From contig NC_134880.1 in NCBI RefSeq assembly GCF_041734735.1, positions 31,995,785 to 32,059,784 on the forward strand: DNA of 64,000 bases. The letters run 5' to 3'. The notes under the pieces were generated by a model. That model worked only from the letters and a program-made list of their open reading frames with translations. It ran no database searches and was not told the DNA's origin. Positions 18,989 through 29,744 of the stretch are shown in pieces; the first letter of the stretch is position 1, and each line of letters begins with the position of its first letter. The position numbers and the translations under genes were made by a program. Origin of the DNA: Babylonia areolata (lineage: Eukaryota > Mollusca > Gastropoda > Neogastropoda > Buccinidae).

Positions 18989-20125
18989 ATGTGGCCATGG
19001 ACAAAAATATTCTGTGGCCTGCGACACTTCTGGTACTTCACGCTGATTGCACTTCTAGTTGTAGTATTCAACATACTTCTCTGTTTCCACGCTCATGAAC
19101 CAATATCCCAGAGAGTCCTTGCTCGTGAAAACAGTGTTACTTCTGCCTCTTCAGTCGCCCAAAAGGCCGCCTCAAAGATCAAAGACAAACTGAGCAGTAA
19201 GGACAGCGAAAGCAGCACTAGAGTTCCGATGACGAAACAACAGCGTATTCTTGTCAAAACTCCTGCCACTCACAAACAAAATTCGCTTAAGAATAATTCA
19301 GTCATTAACTCCAAAAGTCTTCGAACGTCATCATCGAAAAAAAGCCTGTGGGGCTCTTTACATCTGAAGGCTTCTGACGCAGGATGTGGGGACATCAAGT
19401 TCCGAACTCGTAATGAAAATCTGAAATGTTTCAAACCAGCCCTAACAGGCCGAAACCTGTGCTGTTTGGTGGAGACGATTGATGCTTTTACTTCAGCCTT
19501 AGATCATAACAACATTTCCTATTTCATGTACGGCGGTACTCTGCTGGGTTCCTGGCGTCACCATGGGTTCATTCCATGGGATGATGACGTGGATTTTGCT
19601 GTACCGTCACACGACCAACAGACAGTGTACCGCCTGCTGATGGACCTCAAACCAAAGTTTATTCTTAACGTCAAACAGAAGAGGAGGTGGAAAATGTTCC
19701 AGGGAAATGCACATCCAATTAGAGGAGTACCCTGGAAATATCCATTTTTGGACATCAGCTTTTATCACGAAGATTCCACCTATGTTTGGGATCATGACGT
19801 GAAGACCTTCGAGAATTACAGGTATCCCAGACAGTGGGTCTTTCCCCTCAAACTGCGTCCTTTTCACGGGCGAATGCTGTGGTCACCTAGGCAACCTGAG
19901 AAAGTACTGAATGTGACGTATCACCTGGAGCAATGTGAAACCGGTATTTATAATCACAGGAAAGAAACAAACATTCCCATACAAGACCGGATATCAGTAT
20001 CATGTACAAAACTCCATGATTTGCTGCCATTTGTGAAACACACACCAGTGAAAAACGGCTGTAATGAAACACTAGAGCAAAATGGTCACATACTCAGTTT
20101 TTACCTCGATAGCGGCGCTTGCTAG
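18989..20125 (+). CDS. LicD/fukutin-family type II membrane protein
   Basis: This is the only convincing host gene. The LicD family holds putative nucleotidyl/phospho-sugar transferases acting on glycans in the Golgi. The frame is open from ATG 18857, but TATATGTTGCAG at 18971-18982 looks like a 3' splice site. I therefore place the start at ATG 18989, giving 378 residues. A membrane anchor (FWYFTLIALLVVVFNILLCF) spans residues 14-33, followed by a Ser/Lys-rich stem. The LicD core has YGGTLLGSWRHHGFIPWDDDVDF (split here only for length: YGGTLLGSWRHHG, then FIPWDDDVDF), with the metal-binding DDDVD at 19580-19594. Later blocks are FLDISFY, CETGIYNHRKE and PFVKHTP. No stop disrupts it. It is flanked by CA microsatellites. 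A 5' exon upstream is possible but not seen. Confidence 0.85.
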   Translation: MWPWTKIFCGLRHFWYFTLIALLVVVFNILLCFHAHEPISQRVLARENSVTSASSVAQKAASKIKDKLSSKDSESSTRVPMTKQQRILVKTPATHKQNSLKNNSVINSKSLRTSSSKKSLWGSLHLKASDAGCGDIKFRTRNENLKCFKPALTGRNLCCLVETIDAFTSALDHNNISYFMYGGTLLGSWRHHGFIPWDDDVDFAVPSHDQQTVYRLLMDLKPKFILNVKQKRRWKMFQGNAHPIRGVPWKYPFLDISFYHEDSTYVWDHDVKTFENYRYPRQWVFPLKLRPFHGRMLWSPRQPEKVLNVTYHLEQCETGIYNHRKETNIPIQDRISVSCTKLHDLLPFVKHTPVKNGCNETLEQNGHILSFYLDSGAC

Positions 20126-20219
20126 AGATCTATCTGTTCATGCAATTTGTCTCGCAAGCATCTGCATTGTCAATGAAAACAAATGAAACCAATGCAAGTT
20201 TTATGTGTGTATTTTAATG

Positions 20220-20245
20220 AATAAACATCTGGAATTAAAAATAAA
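20220..20245 (+). promoter_or_regulatory. Polyadenylation signals of the LicD gene
   Basis: AATAAA occurs at 20220-20225 and again at 20240-20245, 95-120 bp after the LicD stop codon, in an A/T-rich stretch. Confidence 0.6.
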
Positions 20246-20883
20246 AACTCCTCACATACTCATTGTGTGTGCAAAAAAGCACAGTAAATAATCTACACGG
20301 TAGAAATGTGGTAAAACTAAAAAGCGCGCGAGCGCTCACACACACACACACACACACACACGACACAGACACGATATAATGAACAGTGGTTAATATGACT
20401 ACCAAGGTATAATGACGATGTTTTCTGCATGTAATATAGCAAAATGTGGTTTTAAATGTGCTACTTTCATCAGTTTGTAAGTCTGACGTAGTGCGGTCAC
20501 CGTAGTGTTTTTATCGCGTCAACCGTTTTGAGGAGTCACGCGAGAGCGGAAGTCACGAACTTTTCTGGCAATTGCGCTTTTCGGTTTTGAGCAGGTTTTG
20601 TCAAAACCTTGTTCAGTGCAGATTATGTCGTAATAGTTTGCTCATGTTTTCCGTTAAACATGTTAACTATTTATACGTCAATAATAGCACATCCTTTTGT
20701 GATCTACAAGCACTGAAAAACATTCTAACAGCTTGTTGGCATCTTATAAGCATCTTATAATCATTTTAAACACTTAAACATTGGAGAGAATTCATATTTC
20801 TGAAAAAATAAAATCATCCAGGGTGGAGAAGTTACTATAGGTATTTTGGGCTCGATGTTACATATGTCATAAGGTTTTAGGTG
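20246..20883. other. Stretch without recognised gene
   Basis: A (CA)n run lies at about 20336-20361. Otherwise no coding, RNA or repeat signature is recognised. Confidence 0.5.
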
Positions 20884-21828
20884 GCGGTGGTGGTGGTGGT
20901 GTGTGTCCATCGAGATCGATGATGACCATCGTTGTCGTCCAGCTGGGGTATGGGGGGAGGGTGGTGGTGGGGTTGGGGGGGATGCTCATGAGTCTATCTG
21001 TGAATGCGCACGAAATGTTCGCTGACAGTTGGGGCAGACAAAGACAGGCATATCATTGTCAGGGGGCTTGTTTGCCCGTGACTTTCTGGCCTGCCTCTTC
21101 TGAACAGCTGCAGTAGTCCTGTTGGCCTCGCACAACTTGGCGCCTTTGTGCACAGCAGCGCGCCATTTGTCACGGTCCATTGCAGATTCCTCCCAGGAGT
21201 CAGGGTTGATGTCAAACGCTTTCAGAGAGACGTTCAGAGTATCTCTGAAGCGCTTCTTCTGGCCTCCGTGTGATCTCTTCCCTTGTTGCAGCTCGCCATA
21301 GAAGAGCCTTTTGAGCAACCGATGGTCTGGCATGCGCGCCACGTGTCCAGCCCAGCGAAGCTGGGACTGCATCAAGATGGTGAAGATGCTGGGAAGGGTG
21401 GCTTTTGCAAGCACCTCCGTGTCTGGGGTCCTGTCTTGCCACTTGATGTTCATTAGCTTCCTGAGGCATGTTGTGTGGAAGTGGTACAGCTTCTTGGCGT
21501 GTCGTTGGTACACTGTCCAAGTTTCGCAGGCGTACAGTAGTGTGGGGAGAACTACTGCTCTGTAGACCTTTAGCTTGGTCTCGAGACCAATGTCTCATCT
21601 GTTCCAGACATTTGCATAGAGTCTGCCAAAGGTTGCGCTTGCTCTTGCGATCATGACGTTCACTTCATCGTCGATGGTCGCATTTCATGACAGTGTGCTG
21701 CCAAGGTATGTGAACCGCTCCACCGCACTGAGTCTCTGACCGTTGACTGTGATGTTGGGCTCAGCGTGGGGTTTCCCTGGGGCTGGCTGGTGAAGAACTT
21801 CAGTTTTCTTCGTGCTGATGGTAACCAT
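20884..21828 (-). mobile_element. Fragment of the C2H2-finger LINE family
   Basis: The minus-strand fragment starts at 21828 with STKKTEVLHQPAPGKP, just after the RT catalytic block, and ends near 20884 in a CACCACC-rich tail. It is the same family as the LINE at 10458-13269 but 5'-truncated and older. Several stops and shifts lie between 21515 and 21700. Confidence 0.85.
20986..21513 (-). pseudogene. LINE RT C-terminal region with eroded C2H2 finger
   Basis: The frame reads YQRHAKKLYHFHTTCLRKLM, LRWAGHVARMPDHRL, SHGGQKKRFRDTL and CPNCQRTFRAH, matching the C-terminal third of the protein at 10458-13220. The two histidines of the finger are lost to a frameshift near 21000. The ATG at 21513 is internal to the original protein. 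Confidence 0.8.
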
Positions 21829-22639
21829 TAATAAAATACATAGTTTGCGCAGACTTAAAAAAAAAAAACAACAACTCAGGAAGCGTTAATTCTATTACAT
21901 TGACGAAGGCCTCCTAGTATCTGTCTGACATCTACAAGATGGATATTTTCTTGCTATACTTAGTCTTCAGCGTTTGTGATGGTATGTCATTGTTTTTAAA
22001 TGACTTAGTGTATTTGTGTAAATGTGTGTAGTAATGTCATTTATATAAATGCATTTACATATCGCATAAAGCAAACAGTGTTACGTTCACATTATGAATG
22101 GACACAATAGTCTGTTTGGGTTATTCCCTTCTTTCCCATGTGCCCACATATATGCCAATCCATCACTTGATCTTCTGCATACAACGAAAAAATAAAAACA
22201 AAATACAAAAACAAAAGCACACCCGAAAAAAACGTCCTTCATGGCTGCCTTCTGTAAATCAGGAGAGTTAATTCAGCCCCATCCTCTTCACACGCTTCCC
22301 GAATTTATATTTCGTTTTTGATTACCTGGACAACAATAAATGGAATGAGAAAAAGGAAAAACCTATTAAATCACAAAAACAACAGCAAAACAACAACAAC
22401 CACAAAAAACAACGACAACAACAAAAACCCATAACAGAATGCACAATTATGCCGAAAAATAAGGATCAAAACTGGATGGGAATTACTATTGTAAGCTGAC
22501 CAAGAATGGACATCTACGTTCTCAAATAACTATTTTGTTCATCAATGAATACTTTGTGGAGACTCCACTAGTACTGAAATTCTATATACTGCATATTTAT
22601 TCTAGCTATATACTCTCCTGTTAAATATTTATTTTTTAG
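21829..22639. other. Stretch without recognised gene
   Basis: A/T-rich sequence with an A/C-rich low-complexity patch (22380-22435). Nothing coding is recognised. Confidence 0.5.
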
Positions 22640-22930
22640 ATATTGTCTAAAAACCACATTTTGCATTTTACATTTATAAAGGAAAAATTTGGCAAGTCTT
22701 GTATGTCAACAGTCTCACATTCCTTGTCGTTACCAAACATCACTAGTTCTTTTGTAATTCTAAAGTTAACTACATTGTCACAGTTATTTAGAAGACCCTG
22801 TAGTTCCTTTCAGAAATCTAGAACCACGTTGCAAGACCAGAAAAGATGGTCAATCGTTTCCCTGACAGTTTTGCAGGCTTTGTTTGATTTCATTGCATGG
22901 GCTGAGGATTGCATGATAGATTCATTATTA
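22640..22930 (-). pseudogene. Decayed LINE C-terminal fragment
   Basis: On the minus strand, ACKTVRETIDHLFWSCNVVL is the knuckle region of a LINE C-terminus (the ETIDHLFWSC type). It is followed, after an in-frame stop, by LQGLLNNCDNVVNF, KELVMFGN and FINVKCKMWF. The first Cys pair is incomplete. The family differs from the DE.HF group elsewhere in the window. Confidence 0.55.
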
Positions 22931-24639
22931 GCGTTATCGTAAATCCAGTAATTCAAACATCTATGTTGGGAAAATTAGTTTGGGTAACTTGGATTCAATG
23001 TTACACATATTACAACAAAGTTTTATATTACCATTAATAGAATATATGATTTAGTAGCAGTAGTAGTATTTATATCCCACGCTAAATTGACGTCTACTGC
23101 ACCAGGGTTCATGAGTCACGTTTGCAAATACTGGCTCATTTCCCAAGAACAATATGTATTTCATACCGTTCTTTTCACATCAGGACATGATGCTGGTCGA
23201 TCTTGCCATCATCTGTCTTCCATACTTTCCGATTTAATTGCTTGGACAGTGTTCCCACAATGCTCATTCAAAGAAACCTGGTTAACACATACTTAGATAT
23301 TCATATTCTACACGTAAATAAACAGAGCATGAAGTATTTCCAAGTTGTACATTGCGTAAAATGTCAAAACAATACTGTCCTTACGAACTAAATGATCTTG
23401 TGCTGCCTTCGTAAATTCACCATTGCAGCTGATATGGTACTGTTGTCATTCTTTTTAATGTCATGACTGGTAAGAAACTGGAAAACATTCATAAAAGCAA
23501 ATTTGCGTCTTCTACCAATTTAGTATAAAATACATGAAACTGAAAATGTTTGTTTCCTTTTGACCACACAGAGCTCTCTTACTATGTTTCTGTACAGTAT
23601 CTGTTGTCTGCCACAGTGTCCTGCTCACAGATCAGCATCAGTGCATCAGCAGTCAGTCACATGCACTATACCGCGCTAAACGTTTTCCTCTGGCGACCTA
23701 CATACCGCGCTTGCATAAACCTCACATGCTCTTGCCTTGCGACTCTTTGTAAGGTGCTCTCACACGGGAAAAAGCAATAAAACCACACGAATCTTGACAT
23801 TAAAAATTAAAAATAAAAATCTCCACGTTATGCACAGTATGTTGTGGGAAGGAATAAAACTAGTCTGCGCAGCAAATTCTTAGTTGTCACCTGAAAGAAC
23901 CTGGCACAGGCTGACAATGAAAAGTGCAAGGAAATTCTGGATGGGGCTGTGAGTAAATGACTTGAAATGGTTTTATCCTATGTTGATAATAGTTGTGTTG
24001 GGAAACCATGTTTTGTGGCAGTGGAATTGTGATGTCTCACATTAGTATTAAGATAGCCTGTTAGCTTATGTGGTGATGCACACTTTAATGTAACATAGTT
24101 TGGTTCAGAAACTATGGGTTTCTGTTGGTGTACAGCCAGTGTGTGGTTGGTTTGCTTATTATAGTGGCTGATAGAAAGGGGTTAATGAATGACATCTAGC
24201 CACCAAGTGAGGAGAGTACCGGCCTAATATCATTTGAGCCCCCCCAGCCCCCTACTATTTTGTTACATATATCTTGTTCTGATTTTAGTCTTAAATGATA
24301 GTGCAGTGATATGTCAGTGATTTGTCAGTTATTGGCTTGCAGTTTGGAAGAAATGTAAGCACTGAGCAATGAGGAACTGCAGGAATGGTGTGTGTGTGTG
24401 TGTGTTGCAGATGTGTCGAGTGTTTTGGTGTTGCTACACATAAAGTGGGTGTTTGATGTATTTCGATTGTATTACTTACCTGTTTTTTTATATTTGGTGG
24501 TGTCGGTTTAATGTGAACAGATATGTACACTAACACTGTGTCAGTGTGTGATGAGGACTTTTCATATGTGTGTACACATGTGTGTAACAACAACAACAAA
24601 ATGTTAATCTTTTAAAAGTTGATGTTTCTGAAGTATTTG
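22931..24639. other. Stretch without recognised gene
   Basis: Unassigned A/T-rich sequence. Short open frames at 23087-23296 and 23550-23780 have no recognisable domain. A (TG)n run lies near 24389. Confidence 0.5.
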
Positions 24640-24756
24640 CCACCAGTCTCTATACCAGTGACCTGATCACATTCTACAACACTTCCCTCCAGGACATGTT
24701 TGATAAGCATGTCCCTGTCACAATGCGTTGTTCTAGATCTTTTATGTGCACCCTGA

Positions 24757-25822
24757 ATGTCTCTTGAAATCAAGATGGCAAAACAGCAGCGTCGCTCCGC
24801 TAAGCGAAAATGGCGAAAGTTTGGTCAGGAAATTTTCAAAAAGATATATACTCATTTACGTAATGTTGTAAATCAAATGATCCGCGATGCTAAAAAGAAA
24901 TATGTGAGCAACAGAATTACTGTCGCTGATTCTTCCAGAGTTCTGTTTCGCTTGGCCAGTCAGATGATGATGTCCGAACTGTTCTAGCCTAGCAATGTAC
25001 TTTCTGAAAATCTTTCTGATAAGTTTATTCATTATTTCACTACTAAAATAGAGATGATTAGAAGTAGCTTAGATTCTCCCACTGATTTTGGCGAACCTGA
25101 TACTTTAAATGGAACACATTTCACTACATTCCAGACAGCTACCAAGGAACAGGTCAAACATGTCATCCTCAAGATGCCAAATAAATCATGCAGTCTCGAT
25201 CATATCCCACATTCTATATTCTACTAATGTTTAGAAGAATTACTACCAACTATAACCAATAACATGAATATATCCTTGACCTCAGGTGTTGTCCCACAGT
25301 CCTTCAAGCATGCCTTGGTGTGTCCCCTTTTGAAGAAAGCTAGTCTTGATCCCGAAAACCTGAAAAACTATAGACCAGTATCAAACCTCCCATTTCTGTC
25401 TAAAGTTGTAGAACGTATTGTGCTTAGCCAGCTTATGAAACACCTTGAGATCCACGGTCTCCTGGAGCCATTTCAGTCAGCGTACAGAAAGGGACACAGC
25501 ACGGAAACGGCCTTATTATGTGTGGTCAATGACCTGTTGCTAGCATCTGGTGCGGGCAAGGTATCCATTCTGTCACTGTTGAACCTTTCTGCAGCATTTG
25601 ACACAACAGACCATGACATTATGGTCAGAAGGTTTCGTGCTGTGTTCGGACTCAGTGGTACTGTTATGAAATGGTTTCACTCCTATTTATCAGGTCGAAT
25701 CGCACACACTCTGTCTTTGTAAATGCAAACCAGTCTGCTTCATCTGTGCTCAGATATGTGGTACCACAAGGTTCCGTCCTGGGACCTGTACTTTTAGAAT
25801 GTACACACAACGTCTAAGCTTG
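24757..25822 (+). pseudogene. CR1/L2-like LINE: linker and RT N-terminal half
   Basis: The linker has KMAKQQRRSAKRKWRKFGQE (24770) and a KKKYVSNRITV block. RT blocks are ILKMPNKSCSLDHIPHSIFY (about 25170), [20 protein letters not shown]-like sequence (25360, with [10 protein letters not shown]), [20 protein letters not shown] (25460), [17 protein letters not shown] (25588) and VVPQGSVLGPVL (about 25758). There are stops near 24987 and 25228 and a frame change after 25722. Confidence 0.75.
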
Positions 25823-25835
25823 ATCATCCAACAGT

Positions 25836-26981
25836 GATAAGAAACTCTAGGGAGAGATGGACAGTACAAGGTCTTCAGAGAAGAAGCCCCCCTCAGTCAA
25901 GTGTTTCGGCCCTGAACTCCTTACGCTCTAAGGGGGCTGGGCCGCACCCAGTTCATGACTCCTTGATGTCCTTGTATTGCCGCCTTTTCTTTTTTCTGTT
26001 TTCCTGGTCCTCAGCAGGTTCGAACCTGCGCCTCCAGGGTGGTCGCCACTTCAGGATTGAGTCACCTTTTCTGGCAGACGTTTTAATCACTGAGCCATCG
26101 TGTGTCTAGTTTGAGTAGGGAAATTGAATCCTTATGAAGTTTACTTTCATTCCTCCTTGACCAGATCCAGATGGAACTCTTTTCTGCTGCTTCTGCCATT
26201 GCCTTGAGAGCCCATGTCCTCTCTCTGCCAGAAATCGACAGCTGTTTCATGAGGCTGTGGGCAGATGCGCCCACAAACCTTCTTGCATCAATCTCTATGG
26301 CAAGGACTTTGGCTTGGAAGCCAGATTCTCTCAGGTTGCTGGCTAGGCTAGCATACTTCTCAGTCTTGTATATGTGGGCTTCCTCCATTCTGCTTTCGTA
26401 TGTCATAGTGAGCTCAATCAGATTCGCTTGTTTTGTTGCCTTGGAGTGGAGTACTATGTCAGGTCTCATGCCGCTCTTGCTGATGATTCCCGGGTGTTTC
26501 TTCCCTCTGGTAGGTTAACTGTGCATTCCCAGTCTTCGGCGCCATCAAGCAGCACACGTTTCCATGCTTTGGAAACTTTGGATGCTGTTCCTGAACAGAC
26601 TTTATTGCTTTCTGCCGAGGGTAACTCTTCTGGAAATTCTGGTGGGGTTGGTGCTCCTTGGACAGTGCTCACCACGTGTACAATTTCTTTAGGCACTTGG
26701 TTGTGCCTCCATGTGTACCGCCCTTGGCTCAACGCCGCTTTGCATGAGCTGAGGACATGTTCTACTGTTTGTTTGCCATGGCAGAGTGGGCACGCAAGGT
26801 CATCTGCTTTCCTTCATTTCACCAAGTTTGGATTCGAGGGAAGGAGGTCGTACACAGATCTTAGGATGAAGCTGATCCTCAGAGGGGCCATGTTCCACAT
26901 GTCGCTCCAGCTGAGGCTCGTTTGGAATGCATTTTCCCGTGTTGTCCACTGCCCCTGCTGGCCTTGCTGGACTGCCTTCTG
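25836..26981 (-). mobile_element. Restriction-like-endonuclease LINE fragment (R2/NeSL-like)
   Basis: This minus-strand, 5'-truncated insertion is flanked by AACAGT at 25830-25835 and 26982-26987. It encodes the C-terminal end of an RLE-type LINE: a CCHC knuckle CPLC...EHVLSSC (near 26790), then RPD followed 14 residues later by the E of LIELT. This is the PD-x(12-14)-E arrangement of R2-group endonucleases. RT sequence proper is absent. It is unusual to see such an element outside its usual specific target; here it lies in a CR1/L2-like RT gene. Confidence 0.7.
26000..26105 (-). repeat. tRNA-like SINE head near the RLE LINE 3' end
   Basis: On the minus strand GATGGCTCAGTGATTAAAAC gives an A-box-like element and GCAGGTTCGAACCTGC a perfect B box, about 60 bp apart. 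It sits downstream of the nuclease frame. It may be a SINE sharing the 3' region of this LINE or a SINE inserted there. Confidence 0.5.
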
Positions 26982-26990
26982 AACAGTCTG
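26083..26990 (-). pseudogene. RLE-type LINE C-terminus (knuckle and nuclease)
   Basis: From high to low coordinates: APLRISFILRSVYDLLPSNP, then DDLACPLCHGKQTVEHVLSS and C (CCHC), SQGRYTWRHNQVPKEIV (26732), then after a frame change MRPDIVLHSKATKQANLIEL (26469), SRMEEAHIYKTEKYASLASN, IEIDARRFVGASAHSLMKQL and AAEKSSIWIWSRRNE. One stop separates the knuckle segment from the upstream part, and a frame change near 26466 separates it from the nuclease. Confidence 0.7.
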
Positions 26991-27920
26991 TATCTCACTA
27001 TCATCTGTTTGCTGACGATTCCCAACTGCATGATTCTACTATTTCCTCTGAAATTCCACGTTTGGTTTCTGAATTTAAAACTGGTATAGAAAGTGTAGCA
27101 AAGAGGATTAAACAAAACAAAAAATGAATGACAAAACAGAACTCATATTGACTGGTAATAAAACTAAGCTCAAGGAGATAAATACAACATCTATCGTTTT
27201 GACACAGAAATTTCTTTCTCTAGTTCTGTCCGCAATCTTGGTTTTTACCTGGATTCATGTCTCACGATGGAAACTAATGTGTACCACCTGTATGAAAGTT
27301 CTTTACTTTCAGCTTCGTAAGTTAAGTAAAATCCACTGCTTCCTGTTTGTTGATGCTGCCAACAAACTTGCTGTTGCCTTCGTTTTATCCGGCCTAGATT
27401 ATTGCAATTCTCTCTTTGCTGGCCTTCCCAATGATAAACTCTACGAGCTCCAGAAAATACAGAATAGTGCAGCTCGACTTGTCCTTAAAAAGTCGAGGAG
27501 AGAGAGTGCTACTGCTCTCCTGCGGACACTTCATTGGTTGTTCAAGCCAGAATTGAATATAAAGTTGCCTGTCTATGCTTTCAGTGCCTGAATTGTGATA
27601 CCACACCCTCATATCTTTCTGCGCTTGTTAATCCGTACTTGGCAAACAGAACATTGAGATCTCCTGACTCCTCCCAGCTAACTGTTCCCCGATACTTCCT
27701 TAACTCTTGTGGAAAGAGGTCATTTTCCGTCTTCGGCCCAACAACTTGGAATTCTCTGCCTATTGCTCTCAGGCAAACAACTCATCTATCTACCTTTAAA
27801 GCAAATCTTAAAACTTATCTCTTAAAAAATACTTGTCATAACTCAAATAGTGCTGTTGTCCCAGACTCAAGACAATGTGAGTGTGTGTGTTGTGTGGGTA
27901 AAGAGAATGGGAGTGGGTAG
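26982..27920 (+). pseudogene. CR1/L2-like LINE: RT catalytic block and C-terminal domain
   Basis: HLFADDSQLHDSTISSE (catalytic FADD, about 27010) resumes the RT. KTELILTGNKTKL, LSKIHCFLFVDAANKLAVAF, LDYCNSLFAGLPNDKLYELQ, KIQNSAARLVLKKSRRESAT and LLRTLHWL follow, then in another frame PSYLSALVNPYLANRTLRS and FGPTTWNSLPIALRQ with FKANLKTYLLK. This C-terminus is standard for CR1/L2-type elements. At least three frame changes are present. Confidence 0.75.
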
Positions 27921-28330
27921 ATTGACGGTGGTGGCGTGGTTGGAAAGGGAGACTGACTGCCGATTTTTACCCCTTTTACCTTTTCTATCCAAAATTTTAT
28001 TTTACAATTTTTACAAAATCTATGGCATGCAAATTACATTTATGCTCCTTTTTACATGTATGAATTTTAAGTGAAAATTGCTTTTATCTCAGTCGTTTAA
28101 TTGTATGTGTGTGTTGGAGTGTAACAGTTGTAGTATTTAGAAATATGTTACTTTGTGGGTTTTGTGCATTGCGTTTTTATATTAATGATCCTGTTTTATG
28201 TTTCTACTACTTTTTATGTACTTTTTTTTGTTTCACTGGAATACATTAAAACAGGTACTGGATTGTAAAGCGCTTTGATGTTGCTCATGCATGAATCATT
28301 GCGCTATATAAAAATAAAATATCATTATTA

Positions 28331-28726
28331 TCATTAAAATTATGGGACACATATTTGACTTGTTGGTAGTTGTGAAAACATGCGTAGGAGTTGTGTTATG
28401 TGCTGGTGGTATACCTTGTTCAAATAAAATGGGAAAACACACTGTAATGTGGTTAATTGTTTAGTAAACACTGAGAGTCAATCCAATGTTGCTGCACATA
28501 TAGTCAGCTTTTTACCAGGAACATGTTGGTATTTAGGATTTCCATACATGTACTTGTGTCAGTGGATCACTTTGTGGAGACAAAGTGGAGATTTGTTTGG
28601 TAATGGTAGCACACAGTTGTATTGTATGATGGGTAACATCAATTGAACACTCAAGAGTTGTGTTGGTCAGTCATATGTGTGGTGCAGTATTGTATGTCAC
28701 TGTTGGTGGTAGGAAAGCTAAATGAC
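28331..28726. other. Stretch without recognised gene
   Basis: No coding or repeat signature is recognised between the LINE tail and the SINE. Confidence 0.45.
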
Positions 28727-28960
28727 TATCAGCATCAGTATCAGTAGCTCAAGGAGGCGTCACTGCGTTCGGTCAAATCCATATGCGCTACACCACATCC
28801 GCCAACAGATGCCTGACCAGCAGCGTAACCCAACGCGCTTGGTCAGGCATTGAGAAAAAAAGTAAAATAAATAAATAAAAAATAATAGATGAATACATAA
28901 AAATACTACTACTACTACTACTATTAATAATAATAATAATACTTATAAGGCGCAAAATCT
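28727..28960 (+). mobile_element. Short AT-tailed SINE (family S), plus strand
   Basis: The head GTAGCTCAAGGAGGCGTCAC begins near 28744, followed by GCGTTCGGTCAAATCC, GATGCCTGACCAGCAGCGTA and an A/T-rich tail with TAC and TAA runs. It is the same family as 13487-13714 and 35925-36052. Confidence 0.7.
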
Positions 28961-29270
28961 TGATGAAGTCAACTCTAAACGCGCACACACATACAAAAAA
29001 AGACAACAATGGTGATATATAAGCAAATAAATGTAAAACATGCAGACACACATTCACCTATACACATACACACATGCATAACATATATGCAACAAACATG
29101 CAGTTTCACAGATAGGAAAGCACAATCAAATACACATAAACGTGCATGAGCCCCAACACACACACACACATTACCCTGCACCCCAACCCCCCTCCCCTCC
29201 TCCACACACTCATTTCTAGGCTACGTATCGTAGCTTCCACGGCACACACACACCCACACCCACTTGAAGC
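28940..29270 (-). repeat. LINE-end-like repeat fused to SINE S, copy X
   Basis: CTTATAAGGCGCAAAATCTT and GATGAAGTCAACTCTAAACG (28945-28982) start a segment matching 35380-35760 on the opposite strand. The match includes CAGTTTCACAGATA, GAAAGCACAATCAAATACA and GAGTGTGTGGAGGAGG-type sequence. Both copies keep the same SINE next to it. Confidence 0.55.
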
Positions 29271-29744
29271 TTGTTTGACCTCACATAGATCTATGTGTGA
29301 GAGGAGTATATGGCTGTTGGACATGTGATGAAAGGTGTTGATTATTGTTATATATAAGCCTTCCATGTCAGTGATGTCCAGGATATTTTGAGACTGTATC
29401 TGACCTGGGTTTAGGTTTTGTGTTTGTGTTCCAGGTGTGCTGCTTAATGAAGGGTTGTGTGCTGCTTATGCTAGTAGGAACTGCTTATGCTTAGTGTGTG
29501 TGCTGCTTAGTCTCGGTGTGCTAAGCAGGAAACGTGTGCTGCTTACCCATGTTTATTGAAAGTAAAAGTAAACACTGTAAAAACCACTGAATGTGGACCT
29601 GCTACTGGTATCAGGAGAGAGTGTGAGAGCATGTGCATGCATAATCAATCCATCATACCCTCTCTGTTTCCTCTTACCTGAGAATCCATCTTTATTCTCT
29701 CCCCCCACCCCTTTAAAAAAAATGTTCTTTTTTTCCTTCTTTTT
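29271..29744. other. Stretch without recognised gene
   Basis: A short repeated phrase TGTGCTGCTTA occurs four or five times at 29437-29555. No coding signal. Confidence 0.45.

Larger units (their letters stand above)
24640..28330 (+). mobile_element. CR1/L2-like LINE, interrupted
   Basis: Order: end of endonuclease (DLITFYNTSLQDMFDKHVPVT, near 24655-24720), linker, RT, C-terminal domain and a 3' end with GTAAAGCGCTTTGA (28266) and GCGCTATATAAAA before an ATT-rich tail. A minus-strand fragment of a different LINE (25836-26981) splits it. Removing that fragment restores the frame IIQQSVSHYHLFADDSQLHD across the junction. Confidence 0.8.

Noticed and set aside
26171-26982. Plus-strand frames of 115 and 202 codons
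   Set aside because: They are antisense to the RLE-type nuclease, whose minus-strand motifs are clear.
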